Assembly: GCA_002794775.1 (NCBI GenBank)
Contig: NBAY01000162.1
Location: 1 to 31,926, forward strand
Direction of reading: 5' to 3'
DNA from: Porodaedalea pini
Lineage: Eukaryota; Basidiomycota; Agaricomycetes; Hymenochaetales; Hymenochaetaceae
DNA: 31,926 nucleotides
In this document: positions 9,590 to 19,722 of the stretch, one piece after another
How positions within the stretch are numbered: position 1 is the stretch's first letter
How the letters are laid out: the number at the start of each line of letters is the position of its first letter
Position numbers and translations under genes: made by a program
The notes under the pieces: model-generated
Seen by the model: only the letters and a program-made list of their open reading frames with translations
Database searches by the model: none
What the model was told of the DNA's origin: nothing

Positions 9590-10256
9590 AATAGGATCAT
9601 CCACATTGTGCAGCAGTCAGATAGTCTTTTGCAGGTCAGACAGTTGGATCACACCTGTATACTTCTTGAAAATTCTTTAGTCATATTTGGTGGGACAGAT
9701 GTGAGTGTGGGCTGCCAGAATGAGAAGATGAAACATGCACTGAATGGAGGGACATGTGCCAGCTACAGGCAATCAGCCAGATATTCTGGCAGCTGTACAG
9801 TGATAGGGTTTACCCCAGTGAGGCACAAATGGATCCAATAGGTTTGCAGACATGAATTGGTTCATGTTGATGCATAATATGTACCAGTGGCACTGAGATG
9901 ATGGGCCTCATGTTGTAGGGAAGATGTCATTTGACACACTGTTGATCAGAATGGCAGACTGCACAGTTTCCAGAAGGAGTGGAGCACAGTTTAGTTGGAA
10001 CTTATGGTTCAAGCACTGCCATCTTAGTATTGAGTTCCTGCTTGAACCCTATTCAACCCTTGCATAGCCTCTCTGTTTATTATCTAGAGTGATACAAGCA
10101 TATACTGTTAGAATGATGAGCTTGATCATTGCTGCAAGAAGGCTAGTCAGCTGAGTTCTTGATTTGATAAGAGCTGGTTCTTCATTCTATCCTTTTTTCT
10201 TATCATTATTTGCTTAATTTCTACAGTACAAGTATCTAGTTTACTTGTACATATCC
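9590..10256. other. Outer part of the right arm, no recognised gene
   Basis: A plus-strand frame (9590-9841, open from within the hairpin array) reads ...LLENSLVIFGGTDVSVGCQN... and ends in HKWIQ. Immediately downstream another frame reads DMNWFMLMHNMYQWH before a stop. The two could be decayed exons of one unidentified protein, but I find no family motif. The mirror copy is at 1-667. Confidence 0.35.
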
Positions 10257-10734
10257 ACTATCTGTTTCCTTCAGTTCATCAGGTCAAACATAATCTGTTT
10301 TATTGGTTCAATTCTTTGTCTTGAATGTTATGTGGTAAAGTCTATCTATAATTTTGAACAACATATACCATAAGTCTCTCATATATTCCATATATTTTCT
10401 GCATTTTGCATATTTTGATTGTCACATGAGCCTTTTGTACTATATACCATGATGATCTGAGCTCAACAGTAGGATATAGCTATAAATTACAGTCATAATC
10501 ATAGATAAAATGATACCAATCTCTATCCTAGATCATTATCAACCCTAACATAGCTCACAGCAAGGGTCAACTCATGCAGTCAATTTTTCATAGTCTAAAT
10601 AGTAACAAATACACCAAGGTTTAGGGTCTAAAACTAAAAATTACAGCATTTGTGATGATCCCAGAATTTATAGCAAAAAATGAAACTGGGTGCACCCAAA
10701 AGTCCCCCAGACAGTCAGTGACAGTGACATATCT
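10257..10734. other. Unique AT-rich DNA right of the palindrome
   Basis: This is the first sequence not present in the left arm. It is AT-rich, almost free of CpG, and has no open frame of note. I see no target-site duplication or terminal repeat marking the palindrome edge. Confidence 0.6.
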
Positions 10735-10905
10735 GGGCACTCCCAGGGCACTCCCAGGGCACTCCCACTGGGCGTGCCCAAAAACTGGGCAGGCCCAGTT
10801 GGGAGTGCCCAAATGATCTGGGTGCACCCAACTTTCCCATGGTAAAAAAAATTAGGCACACCCAACCCGCACCCACTGGGAGTGCCCAGCGGATTGGGCA
10901 TGCCC
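10735..10905. repeat. GGGCACTCCC / GGGAGTGCCC hairpin cluster
   Basis: Three consecutive copies of GGGCACTCCCA-type units are followed by TGGGCGTGCCCA, CTGGGCAGGCCCAG, TTGGGAGTGCCCAA, TGGGTGCACCCA, CTGGGAGTGCCCAG and TTGGGCATGCCCAG. All are short inverted repeats of the same kind as the arrays in the palindrome arms. The cluster lies just upstream of the C2H2/recombinase-like gene. Confidence 0.75.
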
Positions 10906-10980
10906 AGGGTCAATACCTAAATGGTCAATTAGTTGTGTGTATGAATAGACCTACTTGGTCTGCTCGGAGGGGTAGCCTGA

Positions 10981-13900
10981 AGTGCCATATGCAGATCATG
11001 CCAAACTGGCTTACTTCCAGCTGGAATTTGGGGACATATGATAGAAAAGCATTCAGAGCTAAAGAGGATGGTGAAGAACTTAGGTTGCAAGCTTAAAGAT
11101 GCAAAAGCACATAGCAAATCCTTAAAGGATAGACAGCTTTTATCACAGGAGCCTAGGATTCCTGAACCATTCCTTGTTCCTATTACAGGGCTAGCTATTC
11201 TTCCAGTAGCTTATTATTGCCCTTATGTCTCTTGTCAAAAGACTTCTCTTTCAGAGAATTATTTAAAAAAGCATATGAGGAGTAATCGTCCAGATCTATC
11301 TCATAATATCTCTCCTATCCAATGCAAGGCTCAACAGTTCCACTCTTCCTTTGCTCCCTTTCCTGTACAGGAACCTCAGCATACCAGATCTATGAGCAGT
11401 CTCTTTCAGGATTTTGAAAGAGAGATTTTACAGAATCTTCCTTCTTTTCAGGAAGTTCCAGTCTCTAAAAAGCATGATAGGGACCTCCCTCCTTATCTTA
11501 ACATAACTCAGTGGAATCTTCTTCTGGATCAGTGGTATCATGATGGGGAGGAAAGAGAGAAGATCAAAGAGATTTTAGAGTTGCCAAAGATGCACAAGCC
11601 TCTTTACTTTTTAAAGGACCTCTGCTTCAGCTATCTGATAAATGTTAAGAACAAAGCTGTCCTCAAGATGTTTAATTCCTTAAGGCCCTTTCAGAACTGG
11701 CCAATGTGAGTCTTATTTTTTTTCAATGAGTATTTAGCTTAGTTGACAACTTTTATAGTGAAAAAAATCAGATCTGGAAGGTTCTTAATAATCAAGAGAC
11801 TTTGAAGGATTACAGTGAACTCTTAGTCAGGTTTTTAAAACTTGCCCTTCATTCTCTATCAGCAAAGGAGGGTGAATTTCATATGAACTTGACTTCCAGT
11901 CAGAAGGAGACCTGTTTGCAATCATGGCAAGCACTTGAAAAGTAAGAGTATCTTTAGATTAATTTTGTTAAATAAACTGATTATATAATTCTTCAGAGAT
12001 TCCACTGATATCCATGCCTTGCATCAGATGTGCATTTCCCTGATCACTACTCCTAAAGAGAAGATTCTTCAACAAAAGCAGAACTGCCCCTGGCAAATAT
12101 TCTTTGCTGCCTTCTTTATGAAAGCAAACAAGGGATTTAGCAAGGTAGAGGAGACTACATCTTACTTAGCTGCTGCCAAGTATCTCTTCAAAAACATTAT
12201 CTTCCAAGAATGTGAATATCAGATAGGAGTAAAGGGAGACTTTGATGAGTGAGTTATAAAATTTGTCTATCTTTAAATATAACTAATTTAGTAATTAGAT
12301 GTGCCATATTTTATTGCAGTCAATGGCTTAATGCAGAACATAACACCAGTTATGCAGGGATCTGTTCCATGAGCTCATATCTCAGCTCTATTATTTATGC
12401 TTCAAGAACAGAGGCCAGGATGTCTTGGAATTACTTTCTTACTGAACTTTCCTATGAAGGGAAAGTTTTAATATTAGACCAGCTAAGACTTGGAATCAAG
12501 GATGCACTTGGAGATTTGGAGAAGTCACTCCTACTTCTCTCTGGTGGAACATGGTTACCTTATGAAATCTCTCCTACTCATACAGAAAATATGGCAGATA
12601 CCAAGTATGGAGCCTCATATCTCAATGAGAGATTCACTGTCCCACATGCTCTTCTCAAACACTTGACCTCTAATCCAGAGTGCAAGCTTTTGAGAAAGAA
12701 TGCTCAGGGAAAGACAGAGATAGATCTCAGTCTAGGTCTCTCCTTTCTAAAACAGTGCTCACAGATAGTGAAGCTACTGTCTTGTCTTAATCAAATTACA
12801 TCAGGACAGCCAATGAGGACCACTGAAGTTATTGACCAGAGGATCAGAAATACAGAAAGAAACAGAGCTATTTACAAGGACCATGGGGAAGTTCTCATAA
12901 TCACCAACTATACCAAAACCTCTAATAACAAAGGCTATGACTCCTTTCTTCCTCATAAGCTACCCAGATGTTTAGCAAAACTTCTGGAGTATTATCTTAT
13001 TGTGGTTAGGCCATTGGAAACTATAATTGCCTTTAAATTATTTGGAGAGCAGGAGGCAAAGACATTCCACTTCTACCTATATACCATTAATATTAAAAGG
13101 ATGTCTGCCAAAGTCTTCAGAGATTGTTTTCAGGTTTTTATGCAGAAGTACATCAAGTTTCCTGGTGGAGTGGCTATTTGGAGACAGATGGTTACTGCTA
13201 TCAAGAGGGAGTACATCTTGCCTATTTATCTCAAAAAGTCTGGTTGGGAGGATGCAGGAGACAGTCAAGCAGGACATACCTCTCTTACAGCTAATAAGTT
13301 CTATGGCTTAACCAAGCATCAGATGGCAAACTTAACTGTGGAGACTCTACTTTGTTTTATTCAGTTTAGCATCAAGTTTATTGAATTCCTTGGGTTAGAT
13401 GGAATGACTCCTCCATTGCCTTTAAGGAAAGTCAATTTAGCATTTGCTGCTATCAATCCTCCAGATATTCTCATCAGAGATACCAATATATATGGACCTC
13501 CTCTTCCTATTCCCTCAACTGAGTTACAGAGTTCAGGCCAGGTTTCAGCTGCTTTGTCAACAATTGCTTCAGAGGAGATTATCACTAAGCTCCAAGCAGA
13601 AGTACATGGCCAGCTTATAGGAATGGAGGATAGATTAAAACAGTCTATGCATAAGGAGGTTGCGGATGAGACTGCACACATGTTACAGGAGATGAGAACT
13701 GAGATGAGACAGTTTCAGACTTCTGTTCTATCTACTCTTTCTTCTTTACAGCAACAGATCCAGGCTAGCATAAATCAATCACCTTCTACCAAGTTTATGG
13801 TCTCTTCAGTTTCATCTTCAGCACCTTCTACATCTCATCAATTGTCAAGAATATCTTCTATCTCTAGGCCTCCAGTTCCTAGTTCCTCAAATCTATTTTC

Positions 13901-14233
13901 TAACTCAAATGCAGTTTCTAGCAGGCCTTCTATTGCTTTGAGAACAGAGTCACCCCATATGCAGGTTCTCTCATCTACAGCATCCTGTGACTTTGAATCA
14001 GGAGATGAATGGTTCAATTCTAGTTCTTCAGAACTACTTAATCCAAGTAAGAAAAGAGAAAGGATGCCTAATATTAGTGACTCAGAGTCACTGATTTATC
14101 TAAAGAAGTCTAGACAGAAAAGTAAGTATTTTTAACTTTATTTAAAATTACTTTAAGACTAACTTTAATTATAGTACTAGATGATTCTAGAGAGATATCT
14201 GAGTCTGGTCCAAGCTCTGCTCATTTTATTTAA
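10981..14233 (+). CDS. Five-exon C2H2 and tyrosine-recombinase-like protein (join, about 1013 codons visible)
   Basis: Proposed exons are 10981-11705, 11738-11941, 11997-12248, 12320-14121 and 14175-14233. The introns of 32, 55, 71 and 53 bp all have GT-AG ends and keep one frame to a TAA at 14231-14233. The N-terminus has a C-x2-C-x11-H-x4-H finger (ICRSC...GHMIEKH), then YYCPYVSC...YLKKHMRSN, a looser second finger. This layout recalls OrsD (DUF3505-type) proteins. Exon 4 has a helical core with an RQMVTAIKREY stretch (Arg at 13182) and QAGHTSLTANKFYG (His at 13275, Tyr at 13302). The GH-to-Tyr spacing of nine residues is that of the C-terminal catalytic motif of tyrosine recombinases. A coiled coil (EIITKLQAEVHGQLIGMEDR onward) and a Ser-rich acidic tail follow. 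The upstream end is unclear because an in-frame TGA lies at 10978. Intron 1 is unusually short. A mobile-element protein or a relative of fungal telomere-linked helicase N-termini are both possible. Confidence 0.6.
11706..11737 (+). other. Intron 1 of the C2H2/recombinase-like gene
   Basis: GTGAGT donor and ATTTAG acceptor, 32 bp. The next AG, at 11741-11742, would bring an in-frame TGA, so the nearer acceptor is preferred despite the short length. Introns 2-4 lie at 11942-11996, 12249-12319 and 14122-14174. Confidence 0.5.
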
Positions 14234-15370
14234 AGCCTACTTTCTTCTTGTATTCAGACTAAAATAACTCTAAATAATAAAGTAAAAGACTATTGATTTC
14301 TTATTGAAGAAGATTTAAGACTACATTAGTAGGAAGGACATCTCTTAGATATGTAAAGGTCAGGTCTTAGAAATACTTCATATGCATAAGAGGAGAGAGA
14401 ATGCATTTATTAAAATATCTATAGAAGGTCTTCTTTTTACTGCCCTTTTCAGAAGTATTGTCACACATCAAATTCATGTGGTTTTGATATGTCTTGTGGC
14501 ATAACTGCAGAAATTTGAGTAAATGACAATTTACCATGTCAATTCCTCACAATACATGTTCATTAAGCACTCAAAAAAATGTACTTGCTCATCCAAATCT
14601 GAATTTGTAAAAATATCTGAGGTTAGAAGAATTGTTTTGTCAAAATAAGTCAAACAATGTCAACCAGCCCTGTTTCAACACCTCACCCTCACTATATGCA
14701 AAAATCATACCCCTTTCCTCTCATCCCGTAATTTTGTTTTCTCTACCTGTAAATTAGGTTTACATGTATGGCAATCCCATATATAAGTTTGGTGTCATTC
14801 TGTGCACTATTTGTGGTGTAATGGGGATGTTTCTGTTCTTTGGACACCTGCTCTCACCCGGGTTTGGACAGTCCATTTTATACAGCTCTGCCAATTTGAC
14901 AGGTAAAAATACAAAACTTCTTGCATTACATAGACAATCCTATCTACTACAGCCTGGGTTATTTGGGGGGCCCTCCACCTTGATTCAACACTGTAGTGGT
15001 AATTTATTTTTGACCTGTGCACCGTAGCACCATGTGCCATCTGCACATCTGAAGCATAGAAGTTGGGAACAACATGTTTCTTCATAGGTTCTACTCCATC
15101 TCAAGAAGAGATGGCCACAGATATCTCACCAGCATACCAGGTGAGTGTATCTGCCATGCAGGACCACTAGTAGATACACAAGTGTATGTTCATGCAAACA
15201 GACTCAAAAACATCCTTTCAGATCCAGAACAGCAACAGCTGGTAGCCTCTTCTTGGTCAAGAGCAAGGCATAACCATTGTCGCCTACAGTCTAGACAGAA
15301 GAGCAGATGGTGTAGGGATGCAGACTCTTCTAATCCAAAGGGCAATCTGGGCTAGTGCTTGTGTATGACC
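14234..15370. other. No recognised gene
   Basis: AT-rich at first, then mixed DNA with short open frames only. Around 15230-15360 a frame reads GQEQGITIVAYSLDRRADG and then MQTLL. The same GMQTLL-like residues recur before the second polypurine sequence (about 16970), so this may be the decayed 3' end of an LTR retrotransposon coding region. I cannot name the family. Confidence 0.4.
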
Positions 15371-15400
15371 CAAGGGGGACTGTGGTGACTTGGTATACTG
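15371..15400 (+). repeat. Polypurine tract plus LTR-like start, copy A
   Basis: CAAGGGGGAC followed by TGTGGTGACT. The match to 17031-17060 continues with gaps through GGGGGACAACC and starts upstream at GATGCAGACTCTT. A purine run followed by TG is how a 3' LTR begins, so this is probably an old 3' LTR edge. Its other end was not found. Confidence 0.45.
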
Positions 15401-15861
15401 AGGGGGACAACCTAAGTAGAGCAAGGTTTGAGATATGAAGACTCAGCAATATGGATATGTGCGGGATTCCGGTCGGACCAAGACTTGGTCAGATAGGGTC
15501 AGCACTTTTGGACAGCGGCCAGAGCTTTTGGAGAGTGACTGGTGGAGTTTCAAGAGTTGGGAACAGAGTTGGCAGTTACTGTTTCAGAGTGAGAGTTGAG
15601 CAAGTAGTGCATAGAACTGCATGTAGTGGATTGCTGCTGTATAGAGGTAGAGGGTGTACTTGTCTGTCTCTACTCTGCTCAAACTACTGTGAATTTATAC
15701 TAAACTAAACCAATGAAAGTGGTACAAGACTTGGCCAAGTCTGTGTGAACATATGTGAGAGTGGGTCAGTGATTGGTCTGCACACATCACACAGCCGATC
15801 ATCACAGAGTGATGTTGTAGTGCCCTTCCTGCTCTCTCGTCTCCCACCACTGCACAACCAT

Positions 15862-15866
15862 ATCCC
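15862..15866. repeat. Target-site duplication ATCCC (left)
   Basis: Identical to 16444-16448 on the other side of the solo LTR. Confidence 0.88.
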
Positions 15867-16443
15867 TGGAAGGCACCTAGGTAGTGCTGACACTTGAGCC
15901 TACAAGACAGACAGGACAAAACAATCTTTGTTGCTGTCAGAGAGACTAGAAATACATACAGGAAAATTGTCTACTCACCTTTGTTGCTGTCAGATAGACT
16001 GAGGCAACAAAGGCATCAGAAAGGGTTCAAATAGAAAGGATTAGATAATATGAACTGTACAGTACCAGTCCAAAAGGAATCCATTGAGAATTACTCTCGG
16101 AAGATATAAATCTTCAGCATACACATGCCAAAGGATTGCTCAGCTTGATGCGAGTGAATATGAGCTTCAGACGGGTTCATATTAGCTTCGGATGGGTTGG
16201 GAAGTGAAGGGAATATGAAAAGGAGATGAATAGAAGTATAACGTGCCCTGCTCCGAAGGTCCGGAGGCTATGCTGCCACCGAGTTTCGGGCTCGGACTCG
16301 GTGTGGTTGCGGTACTGCTGTATGTTGGCCTTCCAGAGTTTGTGCATCTCGGAATATGGCAGCTCGTACCTCGGAGTCATGACACAGTGTCCCAACAGTT
16401 GGTGTCATGTCAGATGTGGTAAGAACGCTCTGGCAGGCTTACA
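15867..16443 (-). mobile_element. Solo LTR of the window's gypsy family, inverted
   Basis: The minus strand of this 577-bp segment matches the 5' LTR at 25700-26321 end to end. It starts TGTAAGCC and ends TTCCA. It is flanked by the perfect 5-bp duplication ATCCC at 15862-15866 and 16444-16448, as expected for a Ty3/gypsy integration. No internal sequence remains, so the copy was presumably reduced by LTR-LTR recombination. It is about 45 bp shorter than the 5' LTR, mainly because it has fewer ACCGAGTCTGAGC-like units. It has lost many CpGs, so it is older than the full element. Confidence 0.9.
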
Positions 16444-16448
16444 ATCCC
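16444..16448. repeat. Target-site duplication ATCCC (right)
   Basis: Identical to 15862-15866. It fixes the LTR ends to the base. Confidence 0.88.
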
Positions 16449-17030
16449 ATGTCCTTGTCCTGCTCTCCCTAATTCCTTCCACCTGTGCCCATGAGAGTTG
16501 GTTGTCCATGCGCCAATTGAGTTCATATGGCATTCATCTGTCCAATTGTGTCCATACCAAGAGTTATAATAAAGAGTTAGCTGCCGACTATGAAAGTATG
16601 AATAGTAATGTTCGGCGGCCGGTCAAGGGTGTCAAAGGAGTAGTGTAAGTGAAGGGAGAAAGACTCGGCTGGCACATAGGTGATGGTTAATCACTACATC
16701 TCCTGGGGGGCCAGAAAAATGTTTGCGATGTACATGAGAAGTGGTTGAATTGGAAATTAAAGGAAATGTATTGGGTGAGGTTCAGTGCATTGTGTGGTAT
16801 TTAATGGTGCAATGAAGAAGAAGAAGATGTTGAGGGTTCACCGATCAATGCCAAGATTGTGCCCTGGAGTTTTGTGATTTGCACTATCTGTTGTGTGACC
16901 ATTTCACGTAGGTTCTTGAGTTGGACTGACGGGGCTGGATGGTGTATGCTCATCTGTAGATCCGGTATCGTGATGCAGACTCTTTTGTAGACTGAATGGT
17001 CGACTCAAAGGGCAAATCAATGTTCTTTCC

Positions 17031-17060
17031 AAGGGAGACTGTGGTGACTCAATAGTCAAG
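17031..17060 (+). repeat. Polypurine tract plus LTR-like start, copy B
   Basis: AAGGGAGAC followed by TGTGGTGACTC, paralleling copy A at 15371. From here to about 18440 the DNA is rich in GAGCAT/ATGCTC motifs. It contains AATAAA at 18374 and reaches GCGCTACACTGGGTGCCA near 18430, which could be an LTR end. A 1.4-kb LTR is possible but unproven. Confidence 0.4.
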
Positions 17061-18600
17061 GAAGGACAACCAAATAGAAACAGAGTGTTTGAACATTCGA
17101 GACAGTGGCTCTACTGGTCTTAAAGCTTTACCAAAGTGCTCAAATCCGTTGGAATTGTTCTTTGAATGCAGGCTCTGCTGCTTAAACCCAAGAATGCTGG
17201 TGTCAAGCAAGTAGAGATGTATAAAGTCCCTGCTGAATCGATTCAGGGGAGAACGTGCAGACGATCAGATGTGTGGGTGTGCTCGAAAGTACACTCAAAG
17301 ACCTTTACACTCAATTGAGTGCATTCGAGCATGCTCTAATAAGGATGAATGTATCCTGTGGAGGACAAGGAAACCACAAAGTGACAAGGGGCAGACATAT
17401 GGAATGTCTATGGGATGTATGAGGTGCTCAAACAATTAGGGGGCCGCATTTGAGTTTCCAACAAGTGCCGAATGCACCATTTGAGCATGCAAAGAGGCTT
17501 AAAAAGGCTAGATATGGATGACTTTGACAATGTGAACAAGTTATCAAGATGAGAAGTATGTGCAGTAGAGTGATATGGGGGTGTATTCTCTGCAGAACGA
17601 GTACAAAGACATGCACTATTTATACTATGGGTGGAACAGGCTCGGGACCAACTTCGAGCATACATATGGAGGTAGGGAAAGGTGTTCAATATGTGTTTGA
17701 GCCAGAATGGACATGTCTCCAGGAAGGAATGACTCGAGAACATGATAAATCATGAGCTTGAAGGGGAATAATGGGTTGACATCAACAAAAAGACCAAGAA
17801 AGACCAAGAAACTTATCATGTGTGTTCCAAACAACTCCATTTGAATGCCCCCATATGTCCCCAAGGGTGTGATGGCAATGAATGCACATCATAGGAGTGA
17901 TAGATGATGATAAATAACACTCAAACTGCATGGGAGACACGGGGAACAAAGGAATCCAATCATTCGAGCATGATACATTGGATGTTGATGGACTGAGACC
18001 CATTCAAGTGACCCATGCTTGAGTCCAATGCTTCCCTGGACTCAATCGAGCAATCCAGTTGCATCATGAGTGTTTGGGTAAATGAATGTAAAGTGGAAAG
18101 TGTTGTTCAAGCACATATATAATAGGATATGGGATGAATATGAAGGAAATGAAGTGTGAATAGGGTGTGGTATAAGCATTCAAATGGGTTTATAAAGGTA
18201 TTTGAGTGTATGTCTGGGGTCACTAAGGGACACTATGAAAGATTCAAAGGTATATTGACGCTCGAATGAGTGATTGTGACAGTTCAAGCGCACAAAGTGT
18301 GAAATATAAGATAGAAATTGGTGAAATGAAATGCTTGGCTGTGTTTATGGGGTTTGTATCTATATATTATAATAAATAAAGCAGGTGGTATGCTGGGATG
18401 GCTGCTGCCTAAGTGCGAATTGAGCGCTACACTGGGTGCCATAGGATAATCACGATTTGGATGAGGTCATGTGTCACTGCTGAATGTAGGTGCTGGTTAA
18501 TCAGGAGTTCCTTTCCTTGGTTGATCATGTATTTGGTGTGGTGATTGATCAGGGTGGGTTGGGGTCGGTACTGGATGTGGATTGCCATGTACAGTCAGAG
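17061..18600. other. Non-coding, possible long LTR body
   Basis: Only short open frames occur and no protein motif is visible. Repeated short words around GAGCATG and CATTCGAG suggest regulatory-type LTR sequence. No second copy of this stretch exists in the window to test that. Confidence 0.35.
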
Positions 18601-19428
18601 GAAGAACTCATGCACCTTTATGCCAGGCTCAGCAATTGAGTGCCAGAAGTGCTGGTGGGGTCTGGAGTGGCGTAGGACGTCCTCGAGAGTGGCCTGATGC
18701 AAGTGTTGATGTGCAACAGGGAGGGTGAAGGATATTGACCAGTTGTGAACCCCAAGTATGTTGTCTGGGCACAGGAGTTGATGGTGTAGAAAGACTTGGT
18801 ACTGGTTCACTCGGAGAGCATGGTCGGCAAAGGGTAGGTGTTAAAAAGAGGGGTAGATTATTTGAAAAGGGGAATATTGTAGAGCAAATGCTTGGGGGGG
18901 GACTAGAACAAGATTGGGGGTTTTTATAGAGACTCAGTGTTATTTAGGAGTGCAATGTTTGGTGTAAAAAAAAAATTGGCAGAGAGAAAGTAAAGATAGA
19001 GAGGGTCAGTGTCTGTTGTCATATGAAAACAGAGTTCTTTGTTATGAAGAGAAATGGAGGGGTACTCTATTTTGCCTAATATAACATGAGGCAATTGAAT
19101 CAGGGGGGTTTCAGAAGAAATGCACCAGGTGTTTGGCTTTAGCCTGCCTGTCTGTTGTAGCTGACCCTTCCTGTGTGATCCTTCTGTACTTGGCTGTGAA
19201 CATCACATTGAAGTCATTCCAGGATGTGATCAAGTTCATGTGTTGCCCAGGTTGATCAGTGTAATGTGCAGCTCATTTAGTTGACCAACTAGCTGTGAGA
19301 GCAGTCATGGGCTTTGATGGCTTGTTCCTGAGCAGTTTCAGTGAGGCAGGCCATTGAGATTGCTGTTTCCTGAAGGGCCAACTGTTGTCCTTTGTGTGCT
19401 GTACACTCCTGCTCAGCATCTTTGAGCA

Positions 19429-19635
19429 TCACTGCAAGTCAGCCTGCTCAGCTTCTGCGGAAGTCAGCAATTCCTGGGCTTCGTACAGTTGGCTGAGGTA
19501 TGCTGACTGGACGTAGGACACTGTTGCTGCAGCATTGGACCAAGAGAGGGTCAGGGCTGATTCATACGAGGTTGAATTCCTGCTCGCAATCCATCTGAAG
19601 ACCATGTGATATACTTCTTCATACATGAGTTGCAT
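19429..19635 (-). CDS. Unidentified minus-strand coding block 2 (possible exon)
   Basis: The open frame reads MQLMYEEVYHMVFRWIASRN through SYESALTLSWSNAAATVSYV and ends with LLTSAEAEQADLQ. It is open upstream through VSPNYDG to beyond 19680. Further downstream on the same strand a different frame reads NLITSWNDFNVMFTAKYRRI...DRQAKAKHLVHF (about 19240-19110), reminiscent of retrotransposon Gag core sequences. It probably belongs with the block at 19723-20193, separated by an intron or frameshift. The family is not recognised; a decayed Gag is one guess. Confidence 0.35.
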   Translation of the reverse strand: MQLMYEEVYHMVFRWIASRNSTSYESALTLSWSNAAATVSYVQSAYLSQLYEAQELLTSAEAEQADLQ

Positions 19636-19722
19636 GAGGCCATCGTAATTGGGGCTGACTATGGCGACTGTAGTACAGAATTGAGACCATGAACCTCCGG
19701 CAAGTGCAGGTGACTGTGAGAG

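Larger units (their letters stand above)
5128..10256. repeat. Right arm of the 10.25-kb inverted repeat
   Basis: This is the mirror copy of 1-5121. The arm ends at 10256, where pairing with position 1 of the window stops only because the window ends. The recognisable host gene fragments (eS6, cyclin, DENND11-like) read on the plus strand in this arm, so they are described in detail here and only briefly for the left arm. The inner part, about 5130-8540, is CpG-containing and gene-derived. The outer part, about 8600-10256, is AT-richer and CpG-poor. Confidence 0.97.

Noticed and set aside
1..10256. Helitron or foldback element with defined ends
   Set aside because: No TC/CTRR ends with 3' hairpin, no terminal target duplication at 10256, and the left end is outside the window.
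16020..16060. tRNA-like GGTTCAAAT box
   Set aside because: It lies inside the solo LTR and no cloverleaf can be formed around it. I found no convincing tRNA or rRNA gene in the window.
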